From NCBI GenBank assembly GCA_005883445.1, contig VAZL01000344.1:1-6443 (forward strand): a DNA stretch of 6,443 nt, given 5' to 3'. The position numbers and the translations under genes were made by a program. The notes beneath the pieces were generated by a model. It ran no database searches. It saw only the letters and a program-made list of their open reading frames with translations, and was not told where the DNA came from. Source of the stretch: Alphaproteobacteria bacterium (lineage in GTDB: Bacteria; Pseudomonadota; Alphaproteobacteria; Rhizobiales; Xanthobacteraceae). Shown here piece after piece: positions 1 through 5,471 of this stretch (positions are counted from its first letter, which is position 1; every line of letters starts with the position of its first letter).

Positions 1-119
1 ACGATGTACATGCAGGAGCCCGGATCGCCCTTGTTGAAGACGACGCTTCCGGCGCCGAACGTCACGTTCGCGCCGGCCCGTTGGGCAAACATTCGCATGT
101 CGATTTCATTGCCGTTCAT
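1..119 (-). CDS. Cyclic-nucleotide-binding-domain protein, N-terminal part only
   Basis: The gene reads leftward from an ATG at 119-117 and leaves the window after 39 full codons. Residues 21-39 (FGAGSVVFNKGDPGSCMYI) match the start of the cNMP-binding beta-roll of the CRP/FNR and cAMP-regulated families, with the usual pattern of hydrophobic strand, xxGDPG turn and MYIV strand. The N-terminus is short, with no transmembrane or DNA-binding segment before the beta-roll. That fits either a small stand-alone cNMP-domain protein or the N-terminal domain of a CRP-like regulator; the missing C-terminus decides between them. The start is supported by a GAGG ribosome-binding site (complement of 125-128) five bases upstream. 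An in-frame TAA lies further upstream with no other ATG between. The gene is divergent from the isomerase-like gene at 285, so a regulatory link is possible but unproven. Confidence 0.8.
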   Translation of the reverse strand, partial: MNGNEIDMRMFAQRAGANVTFGAGSVVFNKGDPGSCMYI

Positions 120-284
120 TTCCGCCTCGCCAGTCCAAGCCGTGCATCGATGGCAGCGACTTTATGCCAAAAGTTCGCAGCCGCGTGCTAGCTTTACCTC
201 GCCCAGGGGCGGGATGATCCCTGGCCGCGCATTGGCACGAGGCCGGCCCGGGACGCCGGAGCCGATCACTGCGGAGGGACGATC
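120..284. promoter_or_regulatory. Divergent intergenic region, cNMP-domain gene / isomerase operon
   Basis: This 165-base gap separates two divergently read genes, so it must carry both promoters unless one lies further out. Each edge has a ribosome-binding site: GAGG on the minus strand at 125-128 and GGAGG on the plus strand at 273-277. I see no convincing -35/-10 pair by eye. A short inverted repeat, CCAGGG (203-208) and CCCTGG (219-224) with a 10-base spacer, is the only symmetrical element. It could be an operator or chance in GC-rich DNA. Confidence 0.4.
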
Positions 285-1052
285 ATGGCTACCGTCACAA
301 CTATCGAGAAGCGACAACTCGACGGCTCCTTGCCGGCGCCGGGGGCCCGCATCGGCATGATCATTCCATCGGTCAACAGCATGACCGAGCCGCAGTTCAA
401 CCATTTCGCACCGCCCGGTCTCGGCGTACATGTCGCGCGCGCCCGCGTTGCGGGGGAGTGGAAGCGGCCGCTTGCGGCCATGGCCGACGAGATCGCTACG
501 TCGGCAAAGCTGCTCGCGGACGTGGCGCCCGATCTCATCGTCTTTCACTGCACCGACACCTCGATGACGCAGGGCCCGCGGGGCGAAGGTGACATTCTCA
601 AGATCGTGCAGGACGCAACCGGCGTCGAGGCGGTGGCAACGAGCCGGCTCGTGCTGGAGGCATTGCAGGCCCTCGGGCTGCGCAAGCTCGTCCTGCTCAG
701 CCCCTACAAGAGCAACCAAGCCGTGATCGACTATCTCGGCGCGACCGGCTTTACCGTGGTTCATGACGTGGCGCTTGCGCTCAAGCCGCTCGAATTCGCA
801 ACAGTCACGCCGCAGGAATGGGCGGAGCTCGCGCGCAAGCATGACCGGGCGGAGGCCGACGGCATTTTCTTAAGCTGCACCAATACGACGCAGATCGAAG
901 CGATCGCGGATATCGAGCAGACGCTCGGCAAGCCCGTCGTCAACAGCAACCAGGCGGTGCTTTGGGGCTGCGTCAAGCGACTCAAGTCGGCGCTTGCTCC
1001 GCTGCCCCCGATGCCGTCGCTTGGACGGCTGATGCGGCACATGGATGCGTGA
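285..1052 (+). CDS. Maleate isomerase / arylmalonate decarboxylase-type enzyme (Asp/Glu racemase superfamily)
   Basis: This 255-residue protein has the length and motifs of the maleate cis-trans isomerase/arylmalonate decarboxylase branch of the Asp/Glu racemase fold. Residues 27-38 (IIPSVNSMTEPQ) match the N-terminal substrate-carboxylate loop. Cys89 in FHCTDTSM and Cys198 in FLSCTNTTQ lie in the two half-sites. Residues 218-229 (VVNSNQAVLWGC) match the conserved C-terminal motif. Maleate isomerases use two such cysteines, one as nucleophile, whereas bacterial arylmalonate decarboxylase keeps only the second. The two-cysteine pattern therefore favours isomerase or racemase chemistry on a small dicarboxylate. 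No signal peptide is present, so it is cytoplasmic. The ATG follows GGAGG (273-277) by seven bases. A receptor gene begins 25 nt after the stop, probably in the same transcript, suggesting that the imported acid is this enzyme's substrate. The exact substrate is unknown. Confidence 0.85.
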   Translation: MATVTTIEKRQLDGSLPAPGARIGMIIPSVNSMTEPQFNHFAPPGLGVHVARARVAGEWKRPLAAMADEIATSAKLLADVAPDLIVFHCTDTSMTQGPRGEGDILKIVQDATGVEAVATSRLVLEALQALGLRKLVLLSPYKSNQAVIDYLGATGFTVVHDVALALKPLEFATVTPQEWAELARKHDRAEADGIFLSCTNTTQIEAIADIEQTLGKPVVNSNQAVLWGCVKRLKSALAPLPPMPSLGRLMRHMDA

Positions 1053-1064
1053 GAACGAGCGGCG

Positions 1065-1069
1065 AAGGA
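1065..1069 (+). promoter_or_regulatory. Ribosome-binding site AAGGA fixing the start at 1078
   Basis: AAGGA lies eight bases before the ATG at 1078. It favours this start over the in-frame ATG at 1045, which overlaps the end of the isomerase gene, has no Shine-Dalgarno sequence and would put a charged 11-residue tail in front of a clear signal peptide. Confidence 0.6.
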
Positions 1070-1077
1070 CCGAACAC

Positions 1078-1998
1078 ATGAAACTGCAGGTTGGACGTCT
1101 CGCCTGCGCGACGGCATTTCTCATGCTTCTTGTTCCGGTCGCGTCGGCGCAACCCTATCCGACGCGGCAGATCACGCTCGTCGTCCCCTTCGCGCCCGGC
1201 GGGCCGGCTGATTTTCTCGGCCGCCTCGTGGGCCAGAAGCTGAGCGAAGATTTGGGCCAGCAAATCGTCGTCGACAATCGGCCGGGCGCAAACACCATCA
1301 TCGGCGCCCAGGCGGTCGCCAAGGCCAGCCCCGACGGCTACACGCTGCTGATGGCCATCGACGGCACGCTGGTCATGAACCCGTTTCTTTACAGCAAGCT
1401 TGCCTACGATCCGTTCAAGGATTTCGTGCCGATCTCGCTGATCGCGCTCGTGCCCTCGGCGGTGGTCGGGAACATCAACATCCCGGTCAACTCGATCAAG
1501 CAACTGGTCGAGCAGGAAAAGGTGAAGCCCGGGACCTTCCAGATCGGGATCAGCACGCCGACGTCGCAGGTCAATGTCGGGCTCCTGAACATGATGGCCG
1601 GGACCAATTTCACCATGGTGCCGTATCGAGGCGGGACGACCCAAATCACCGGCATCCTCGCCGGCGACATTGCGCTCGGCATGGAGAGCATCAACGTATC
1701 GCTGCCGCTTTGGCGCGACGGGAAGGTCAAGATCCTCGGCCTGGTGAGCGCGCAGCGCCTGTCGTTCGCCCCGGACATTCCAACCATCGCCGAGACCTAT
1801 CCCGGATACGATCTCGGCATCTGGCAGAGCATCGTCGCGCCGAAGGTGCTCGCGCTGCCGGAGGTCCGCGAAAAACTCCTCAACGCCGGCATCGAGCCCG
1901 CCGGCAGCAATACGCCGGAGGAGTTCGCAGCCTTCATCCGCTCCCAGGCCGACACGCGGGCCAAGGTCATCCAGGCGGTCGGAATGAAGCTCGACTGA
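1078..1998 (+). CDS. Bug/TctC-family periplasmic solute receptor (receptor 1)
   Basis: This 306-residue exported protein is a substrate-binding subunit of the tripartite tricarboxylate transporter (TTT) family. Residues 1-24 form a signal peptide ending ASA before QPYPTRQ. The Bug hallmarks follow in order: VPFAPGGPAD (37-46, first ligand loop), DNRPGANTIIGA (66-77), SPDGYTL (84-90), YDPFKDFVPI (110-119), VPYRGG (181-186), SIVAPK (251-256) and TPEEFAAFI (279-287). Bug proteins are two-domain Venus-flytrap receptors that bind small carboxylates in the periplasm. In domain 2 the loop reads GISTPTSQVN (157-166), unlike the GAGTIT loop of the three downstream paralogues, so a different ligand is likely. 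The gene follows the isomerase-like gene at 25 nt and converges on the monooxygenase gene with only 27 nt between. No TctA or TctB permease subunit is present in the window. Confidence 0.93.
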   Translation: MKLQVGRLACATAFLMLLVPVASAQPYPTRQITLVVPFAPGGPADFLGRLVGQKLSEDLGQQIVVDNRPGANTIIGAQAVAKASPDGYTLLMAIDGTLVMNPFLYSKLAYDPFKDFVPISLIALVPSAVVGNINIPVNSIKQLVEQEKVKPGTFQIGISTPTSQVNVGLLNMMAGTNFTMVPYRGGTTQITGILAGDIALGMESINVSLPLWRDGKVKILGLVSAQRLSFAPDIPTIAETYPGYDLGIWQSIVAPKVLALPEVREKLLNAGIEPAGSNTPEEFAAFIRSQADTRAKVIQAVGMKLD

Positions 1999-2025
1999 TG
2001 ATGGCGATGGCGCCCAGCGTCGCGA

Positions 2026-3156
2026 TCATCGTTTCTCGCGCAGGCCCGCGCGTTGCAGGCGCGGCAGAACCTCGTCGCAGAAGAACGGAAGCTCGTCGAT
2101 ATAATTGACGAGCGACACCGCAACCCCCGTCAGCCCCGCCTTGCTGAGATCGATGAGCTGGCTCGCCACGTGGTCGGGGTCGCCCACGATCGGCAATCCG
2201 CCCATGCCCTGCGCGTATCCGGTGCGGATCTGTTGAAACTTCTCCGGTGGCGTGTTCTGCGCCGTGATGTTCTTGAGCGCCAGAATATCGTCGACCGCCC
2301 TCCAGTCGGCATGCTCCACGATGGAGTAATGGTAGTAGTCCTCGGCCTCCTTCTTGGTGGGCCTGCAGGTGATGACGCCGACCGTATAGACGCCGAGCTC
2401 CCTCCCCTGCTGCTTTGCTTGGGCTTTGGCGCTCGCCACCCTCTCCGCGGTCTCATCGAGCGAGGTGCGCGATGCCTGCAGGAAGAATGCGTCGCAGTTG
2501 CGGACTGCGAAGGCTTGGCCGACCGGAGAGGCGCCGGCATTCATGATCACCGGCCGCGATCCGCCATAGGGCTTGGGCTTGCCGCGGATGCCCTTCATGT
2601 TCAGGTATTGGCCTTCGAAGTCGAAGTCCTCCTTGTCCGACCAGATCATCTTGATGACGTCGATCCACTCCTGCGCGTATTCGTAGCGCGCTTCATGCTC
2701 GCGCTGCTTGACGCCGAACATCGCGAATTCGCCCTCGTTCCACCCGACCACGATGTTGAGCCCGAAGCGACCTTCGCCGATATGGTCGGCGGTCACCATT
2801 TCCTTGGCGGCAATGACCGGGTTGAAGAGCGGCGCATGCACGGTGCCGAACACCGTCACGCGCTTGGTTAGGGCGAGGAGGCCCGTCGCCCAAGTGATGG
2901 TCTCGAGCGTCGCGCCCTGGTAGTCGGTGTCGCCGCCATAGCCCTTCCAGCGCCCGATCGGGAGCAGGAAATCGATGCCGACGTCGTCGGCCATCCTGGC
3001 GAGCTTGAGATTGTCCGGCCAGTTCCCCGACCAGCGTTCCGGAACCAGGGTGACCGCGCGTCCCGACGAACAGTTCGCCCCGAACAAGCCGATCTTGAGC
3101 TTGTTCGCATTGTGCATCGACATGCGATCCTGCCGGGACGGAGCGGGAGCAAGCAC
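2026..3156 (-). CDS. Luciferase-like (LLM) flavin-dependent monooxygenase, SfnG/RutA-like
   Basis: This 376-residue cytoplasmic protein has the (beta/alpha)8 bacterial-luciferase fold pattern. Supporting stretches are KIGLFG (21-26), ADDVGIDFLLPIGRWKGYGG (56-75), TLETITWATGL (83-93), AAKEMVTADHIGEGRFGLNI (116-135) followed by VVGWNEGEF, IMNAGASPVGQAFA (204-217) and a C-terminal DEVLPRLQRAGLR (361-373). By motif layout it is closest to the two-component, reduced-flavin-using oxygenases such as SfnG (dimethylsulfone), SsuD (alkanesulfonate) and RutA (pyrimidine ring), which cleave C-S or ring C-N bonds. Those enzymes need a separate flavin reductase, and none is seen here. The start chosen is GTG at 3156-3154, behind a perfect AGGAGG; an ATG at 3123-3121 (residue 12) is a possible alternative. 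The gene converges on receptor 1 and is divergent from receptors 2-4. The substrate cannot be assigned. Confidence 0.88.
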   Translation of the reverse strand: MLAPAPSRQDRMSMHNANKLKIGLFGANCSSGRAVTLVPERWSGNWPDNLKLARMADDVGIDFLLPIGRWKGYGGDTDYQGATLETITWATGLLALTKRVTVFGTVHAPLFNPVIAAKEMVTADHIGEGRFGLNIVVGWNEGEFAMFGVKQREHEARYEYAQEWIDVIKMIWSDKEDFDFEGQYLNMKGIRGKPKPYGGSRPVIMNAGASPVGQAFAVRNCDAFFLQASRTSLDETAERVASAKAQAKQQGRELGVYTVGVITCRPTKKEAEDYYHYSIVEHADWRAVDDILALKNITAQNTPPEKFQQIRTGYAQGMGGLPIVGDPDHVASQLIDLSKAGLTGVAVSLVNYIDELPFFCDEVLPRLQRAGLREKR

Positions 3157-3160
3157 GGTT

Positions 3161-3166
3161 CCTCCT
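3161..3166 (-). promoter_or_regulatory. Ribosome-binding site AGGAGG for the monooxygenase gene
   Basis: The complement of 3161-3166 is a full AGGAGG, four bases before the GTG at 3156. The alternative ATG at 3123 is preceded only by a weak AGGA six bases away. The strong site supports the GTG start and the 11 extra N-terminal residues. Confidence 0.6.
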
Positions 3167-3200
3167 GAAGCGTCGTTCGACGTGCCAAACGTAAATCAGG

Positions 3201-3278
3201 CTAGTGTGGCGGTTCAGAAGTCCGCATCATTCTTGTAGCGAGTCCGAAATGCGGACTTCTGAACCAAAGCCACACTAG
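3201..3278 (+). repeat. Hairpin repeat A, CTAG-ended palindromic element (78 bp)
   Basis: The outer arms CTAGTGTGGC (3201-3210) and GCCACACTAG (3269-3278) pair perfectly over 10 bp. The inner arms at 3211-3227 and 3249-3265 pair perfectly over 17 bp. The only interruption in the 27-bp stem is an unpaired AAA at 3266-3268. The loop at 3228-3248 is 21 nt. The element sits in the promoter region between two divergent units. Its shape fits a REP/MITE-like palindromic element moved or copied by a trans-acting enzyme, or a structured RNA or protein-binding site. It lacks a downstream T-run, so it is not a standard intrinsic terminator. Confidence 0.9.
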
Positions 3279-3290
3279 ATCAATAAGTTG

Positions 3291-3365
3291 CTAGTGTCCT
3301 TCGATTCCGAAGTTCGCAAACAAGGCTGCAGCACAATGATGCGAACTTCGGAATCGGGACACTAG
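3291..3365 (-). repeat. Hairpin repeat B, related element in opposite orientation (75 bp)
   Basis: The outer arms CTAGTGTCC (3291-3299) and GGACACTAG (3357-3365) pair over 9 bp. The inner arms 3302-3318 and 3340-3356 pair perfectly over 17 bp. An unpaired TT (3300-3301) interrupts the left side, and the loop (3319-3339) is 21 nt, the same size as in repeat A. On the minus strand its first 31 bases match repeat A at 26 positions, and the match runs past the stem into the loop (GCATCATT). It is therefore a homologous copy placed in inverted orientation, 12 nt from repeat A. Confidence 0.9.
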
Positions 3366-3420
3366 CCCATGGGCGTCGCGTTTTGAATGGGACGCCGGCA
3401 TGAATCGGTTGCCAGCGAAA

Positions 3421-3443
3421 CGCGCAACGGTGAGAATTGCGCG
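3421..3443. promoter_or_regulatory. Inverted repeat CGCGCAA-N9-TTGCGCG, possible operator
   Basis: Perfect 7-bp arms at 3421-3427 and 3437-3443 flank a 9-base spacer, ending 31 bases before the ATG of receptor 2. Position and symmetry fit a binding site for a dimeric repressor or activator controlling the receptor operon. A weak leader-mRNA hairpin is equally possible. No regulator gene that could bind it is identified. Confidence 0.35.
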
Positions 3444-3465
3444 AGCGAACGGCACGAAGTCGCCC

Positions 3466-3470
3466 GGAGG
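3466..3470 (+). promoter_or_regulatory. Ribosome-binding site GGAGG fixing the start at 3475
   Basis: GGAGG lies four bases before the ATG at 3475. The same frame is open back to an ATG at 3400, but that start has no Shine-Dalgarno sequence and would bury the signal peptide behind 25 basic residues. The ATG at 3475 is therefore preferred. Confidence 0.65.
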
Positions 3471-3474
3471 AGCA

Positions 3475-4461
3475 ATGGCGCGAGCAGTGCGCTTTCTACT
3501 CGCCGCAAGCCTGGCGATTTCGGCGTCAGGCGCGGCGGCTGCGGAGGAAGACCCGTCCGCGAGCTTTCCCAATCGGCCGATCCGAATGATCGTCCCCTTC
3601 CCCGCCGGCGGGCCGAGCGACATCGTGGCGCGCCTGATCGGCCAGACGATGAGCCAAGACTGGGGACAGCCGGTGGTGATCGAGAACCGGCCCGGCGCCA
3701 ACACCATCATCGGCGCGCAGGCCGCGGCGAAGGCGGCTCCCGACGGCTACACGCTGTTCATGGCGATCGATTCAACGCTGGTGATGAACCAGTTCGTGCA
3801 CAAGAGCCTGCCCTACGACCCGTTCGACGACTTCGCGCCGATCACGCTGACCGCAAAGACCATCTCAGTGCTGGCGGTTTCCGCTGTGAGCGGGCCCAAG
3901 ACGGTCGAGGAGCTGATGGCACGCGCGAAGGCGCAGCCCGGCAAGCTCAACTACGGGGCCGGCACCATCACGGCGCAGCTGATGGGATATCTGTTCCACA
4001 AGGCCGCCGGGCTCGACATCGTCTATGTCCCATTCAAGGGCACGCCGGACACGGTGAACGGCCTGCTGACCGGAAGCGTCGAACTCATCTACGCCGCCAA
4101 CCCGATCGTCGCGCCGCTGATCGCAAGCGGTCAGGTGCGAGCGCTGGCGAAGCTCGACCGCGATGCACCGCCGTCGATGGCCGATGTCCCGACGCTGGCC
4201 GAGGCGGCCGGCCTGCCCGATCTCGACGACATCTCCGTCTGGCTCGGGCTGGTGGCGCCGAAGGGCACGCCCCGTCCGATCATCGAGAAGATTCACGCCG
4301 AGGTGGCAAAGGTTTTGACCGATCCTGCGGTCAAGGAGAAGTCCGAGCGGACCGGCAATTACCCCGTGACCAGCACGCCCGATGAGTTTTCCGCCTTCAT
4401 CCGCAAGGAGGCGAGGCGCTGGGAGAAGGTGATCAAGGAAAGCGGCATCAAGTTCGACTGA
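3475..4461 (+). CDS. Bug/TctC-family periplasmic solute receptor (receptor 2)
   Basis: This 328-residue exported TTT-family receptor opens a tandem of three. The signal peptide spans about residues 1-23 (MARAVRFLLA basic and hydrophobic start, cleavage near AAA-EED). Bug motifs in order are VPFPAGGPSDI (40-50), IENRPGANTIIGAQ (69-82), APDGYTL (88-94), MAIDSTLVMNQ (96-106), LPYDPFDDFAPITL (112-125), LNYGAGTITAQL (158-169), VPFKG (185-189), WLGLVAPKGTPRP (256-268) and STPDEFSAFIRKE (300-312). The typical Bug domain-2 loop, roughly GSxGxGSxxHL, is replaced here by GAGTITAQL. The protein is closest to receptor 3 (by eye well over half identical), consistent with local duplication. The next gene starts 12 nt after the stop, so they are almost certainly co-transcribed. 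It presumably binds a carboxylate; the ligand is unknown and no TctA/TctB is encoded nearby. Confidence 0.93.
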   Translation: MARAVRFLLAASLAISASGAAAAEEDPSASFPNRPIRMIVPFPAGGPSDIVARLIGQTMSQDWGQPVVIENRPGANTIIGAQAAAKAAPDGYTLFMAIDSTLVMNQFVHKSLPYDPFDDFAPITLTAKTISVLAVSAVSGPKTVEELMARAKAQPGKLNYGAGTITAQLMGYLFHKAAGLDIVYVPFKGTPDTVNGLLTGSVELIYAANPIVAPLIASGQVRALAKLDRDAPPSMADVPTLAEAAGLPDLDDISVWLGLVAPKGTPRPIIEKIHAEVAKVLTDPAVKEKSERTGNYPVTSTPDEFSAFIRKEARRWEKVIKESGIKFD

Positions 4462-4473
4462 GGGAAGGACGCC

Positions 4474-5445
4474 ATGACCCGTCGTTGGATTACGTTTGCA
4501 ATGATCTCGGCCTTGATGATGGGAACCGCGGCCGCGCAGGAGCGGCCGGATGCATTTCCCACCCGGTCGATCAAGATCGCGGTGCCTTTTCCCGCTGGTG
4601 GTCCCTCCGACATCCTCGCCCGCATGATCGGCCAGAAAATGAGCGAGGACTGGGGCCAAGCGGTCGTGGTCGAGAATCGCCCCGGCGCCAATACGGTGCT
4701 GGGCGCCCAGCAGGTCGCCAAGGCAGCGCCCGACGGCTACACGCTGCTCATGGCCATCGATTCCACGCTGACCATGAATCAATACCTTTACCGCACCCCG
4801 CCCTACGACCCCTTCACGGACTTCGCCCCGGTCACGCTGACCGCGAAAACCATGCAGCTTCTGATCGTCAACGCGGCGAGCGACGTGAAGACGGTGAAGG
4901 AGCTGATCGCCAAGGCGAAGATACAACCCGGCAAGCTCAATTACGGCGCCGGCACCATCACCACCAAGCTCACCGGGCATCTGTTCAATAAGGCTGCGGG
5001 CATCGACACCTTGCTCGTCCCTTACAACGGCAGTGCCGAAGTGGCCCAAGGCGTGCTCACCAGGAGTGTGGATTTCTCCTTCGACGGGCCGTCCGCGTCG
5101 CTTTCGCTGATCCAGAGCGGAGCATTCCGCGTATTGGCCAAGTTCGATCCTCGCCCGTTCCCGCCCGTGCCCGATCTTCCGATCATCACCGCGGAGGTGC
5201 CGACGATGGACGAGATCACGGTCTGGCTCGGGCTGGTCGCGCCCAAGGACACGCCGCCCGCTATCGTCGATAAGCTGCAGGCCGAAGTGGCGAAGATCCT
5301 GGCCGATCCCGCCATCAAGGCGAAGGCGGACGCCTCGGGTCTGTTTCCCGCGACCAGCACGCCGGCGGAATTTTCAGCTTTCATCCGCAAGGAGGCGCAG
5401 CGCTGGTCGGTCGTCGTGAAGGAAACCGGGATGAAGTACGACTGA
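4474..5445 (+). CDS. Bug/TctC-family periplasmic solute receptor (receptor 3)
   Basis: This 323-residue exported protein is a close paralogue of receptor 2. The signal peptide covers residues 1-21 (MTRRWITFAM, cleavage near TAAA-QER). Motifs are VPFPAGGPSDILAR (37-50), VENRPGANTVLGAQ (66-79), APDGYTLLMAIDSTL (85-99), PYDPFTDFAPVTLTAKT (110-126), LNYGAGTITTKL (155-166), VPYNGSAE (182-189), WLGLVAPKDTPP (251-262) and STPAEFSAFIRKE (295-307), ending WSVVVKETGMKYD. The ATG follows GGGAAGGA (4462-4469) by four bases, 12 nt after the stop of receptor 2. The binding-loop regions stay close to receptor 2, but the segment around 184-240 differs clearly (for instance SVDFSFDGPSASL against SVELIYAANPIVA). 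The two may share a ligand class but differ in affinity or in permease partner. That last point is inference. Confidence 0.93.
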   Translation: MTRRWITFAMISALMMGTAAAQERPDAFPTRSIKIAVPFPAGGPSDILARMIGQKMSEDWGQAVVVENRPGANTVLGAQQVAKAAPDGYTLLMAIDSTLTMNQYLYRTPPYDPFTDFAPVTLTAKTMQLLIVNAASDVKTVKELIAKAKIQPGKLNYGAGTITTKLTGHLFNKAAGIDTLLVPYNGSAEVAQGVLTRSVDFSFDGPSASLSLIQSGAFRVLAKFDPRPFPPVPDLPIITAEVPTMDEITVWLGLVAPKDTPPAIVDKLQAEVAKILADPAIKAKADASGLFPATSTPAEFSAFIRKEAQRWSVVVKETGMKYD

Positions 5446-5461
5446 AGCGCGCAACAAAGCT

Positions 5462-5465
5462 GGAG
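5462..5465 (+). promoter_or_regulatory. Ribosome-binding site GGAG supporting a GTG start at 5472
   Basis: GGAG (followed by AA) lies six bases before GTG 5472. The in-frame ATG at 5481 has only pyrimidine- and GC-rich sequence ahead of it and no Shine-Dalgarno match, so the GTG is preferred. Confidence 0.5.
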
Positions 5466-5471
5466 AACATC

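Larger units (their letters stand above)
3157..3474. promoter_or_regulatory. Divergent intergenic region holding two hairpin repeats and a possible operator
   Basis: This stretch of 318 bases has no supportable gene. From left to right it holds the monooxygenase ribosome-binding site, hairpin repeat A (3201-3278), a 12-base AT-rich spacer, hairpin repeat B (3291-3365), then about 110 bases with the CGCGCAA inverted repeat and the ribosome-binding site of receptor 2. It must carry promoters for both flanking transcription units. I cannot place a -35/-10 pair with confidence. The open frame from 3400 upstream of the receptor 2 start encodes an arginine-rich stretch with no RBS and is judged non-coding. 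Confidence 0.6.

Noticed and set aside
1999..2025. Shared terminator between receptor 1 and the convergent monooxygenase gene
   Set aside because: Only a weak 6-bp GCGATG/CGTCGC stem with a G-T pair can be drawn, with no T-tract, so it cannot be called.
3201..3290. Hairpin A as an intrinsic terminator
   Set aside because: No T-run follows the stem on either strand, and it lies upstream of both flanking genes rather than at a gene end.
3201..3365. Whole 165-bp stretch as one MITE with CTAGTGT terminal inverted repeats
   Set aside because: Past the shared CTAGTGT, the outer arms of A (GGC/GCC) pair within A, and those of B (CC/GG) pair within B. Two self-contained hairpins explain the data better than one element with distant ends.
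3201..3365. CRISPR array or tandem-repeat array
   Set aside because: There are only two copies in opposite orientation, with long internal palindromes and no unique spacers of regular size.
3400..3474. N-terminal extension of receptor 2 from ATG 3400
   Set aside because: It adds 25 basic residues before a complete signal peptide and has no Shine-Dalgarno sequence, while ATG 3475 has GGAGG.
3387..4385. Open frame of 332 codons on the plus strand in another frame over receptor 2
   Set aside because: The product is extremely arginine-rich and overlaps the receptor completely, whose own frame has a signal peptide and all Bug motifs.
3865..5049. Long open frame (394 codons) on the minus strand across receptors 2 and 3
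   Set aside because: It lies antisense to two clear Bug genes and encodes a Gly/Arg/Asp/His-rich product without recognisable motifs. This is a typical shadow frame in GC-rich DNA with strong third-position bias.
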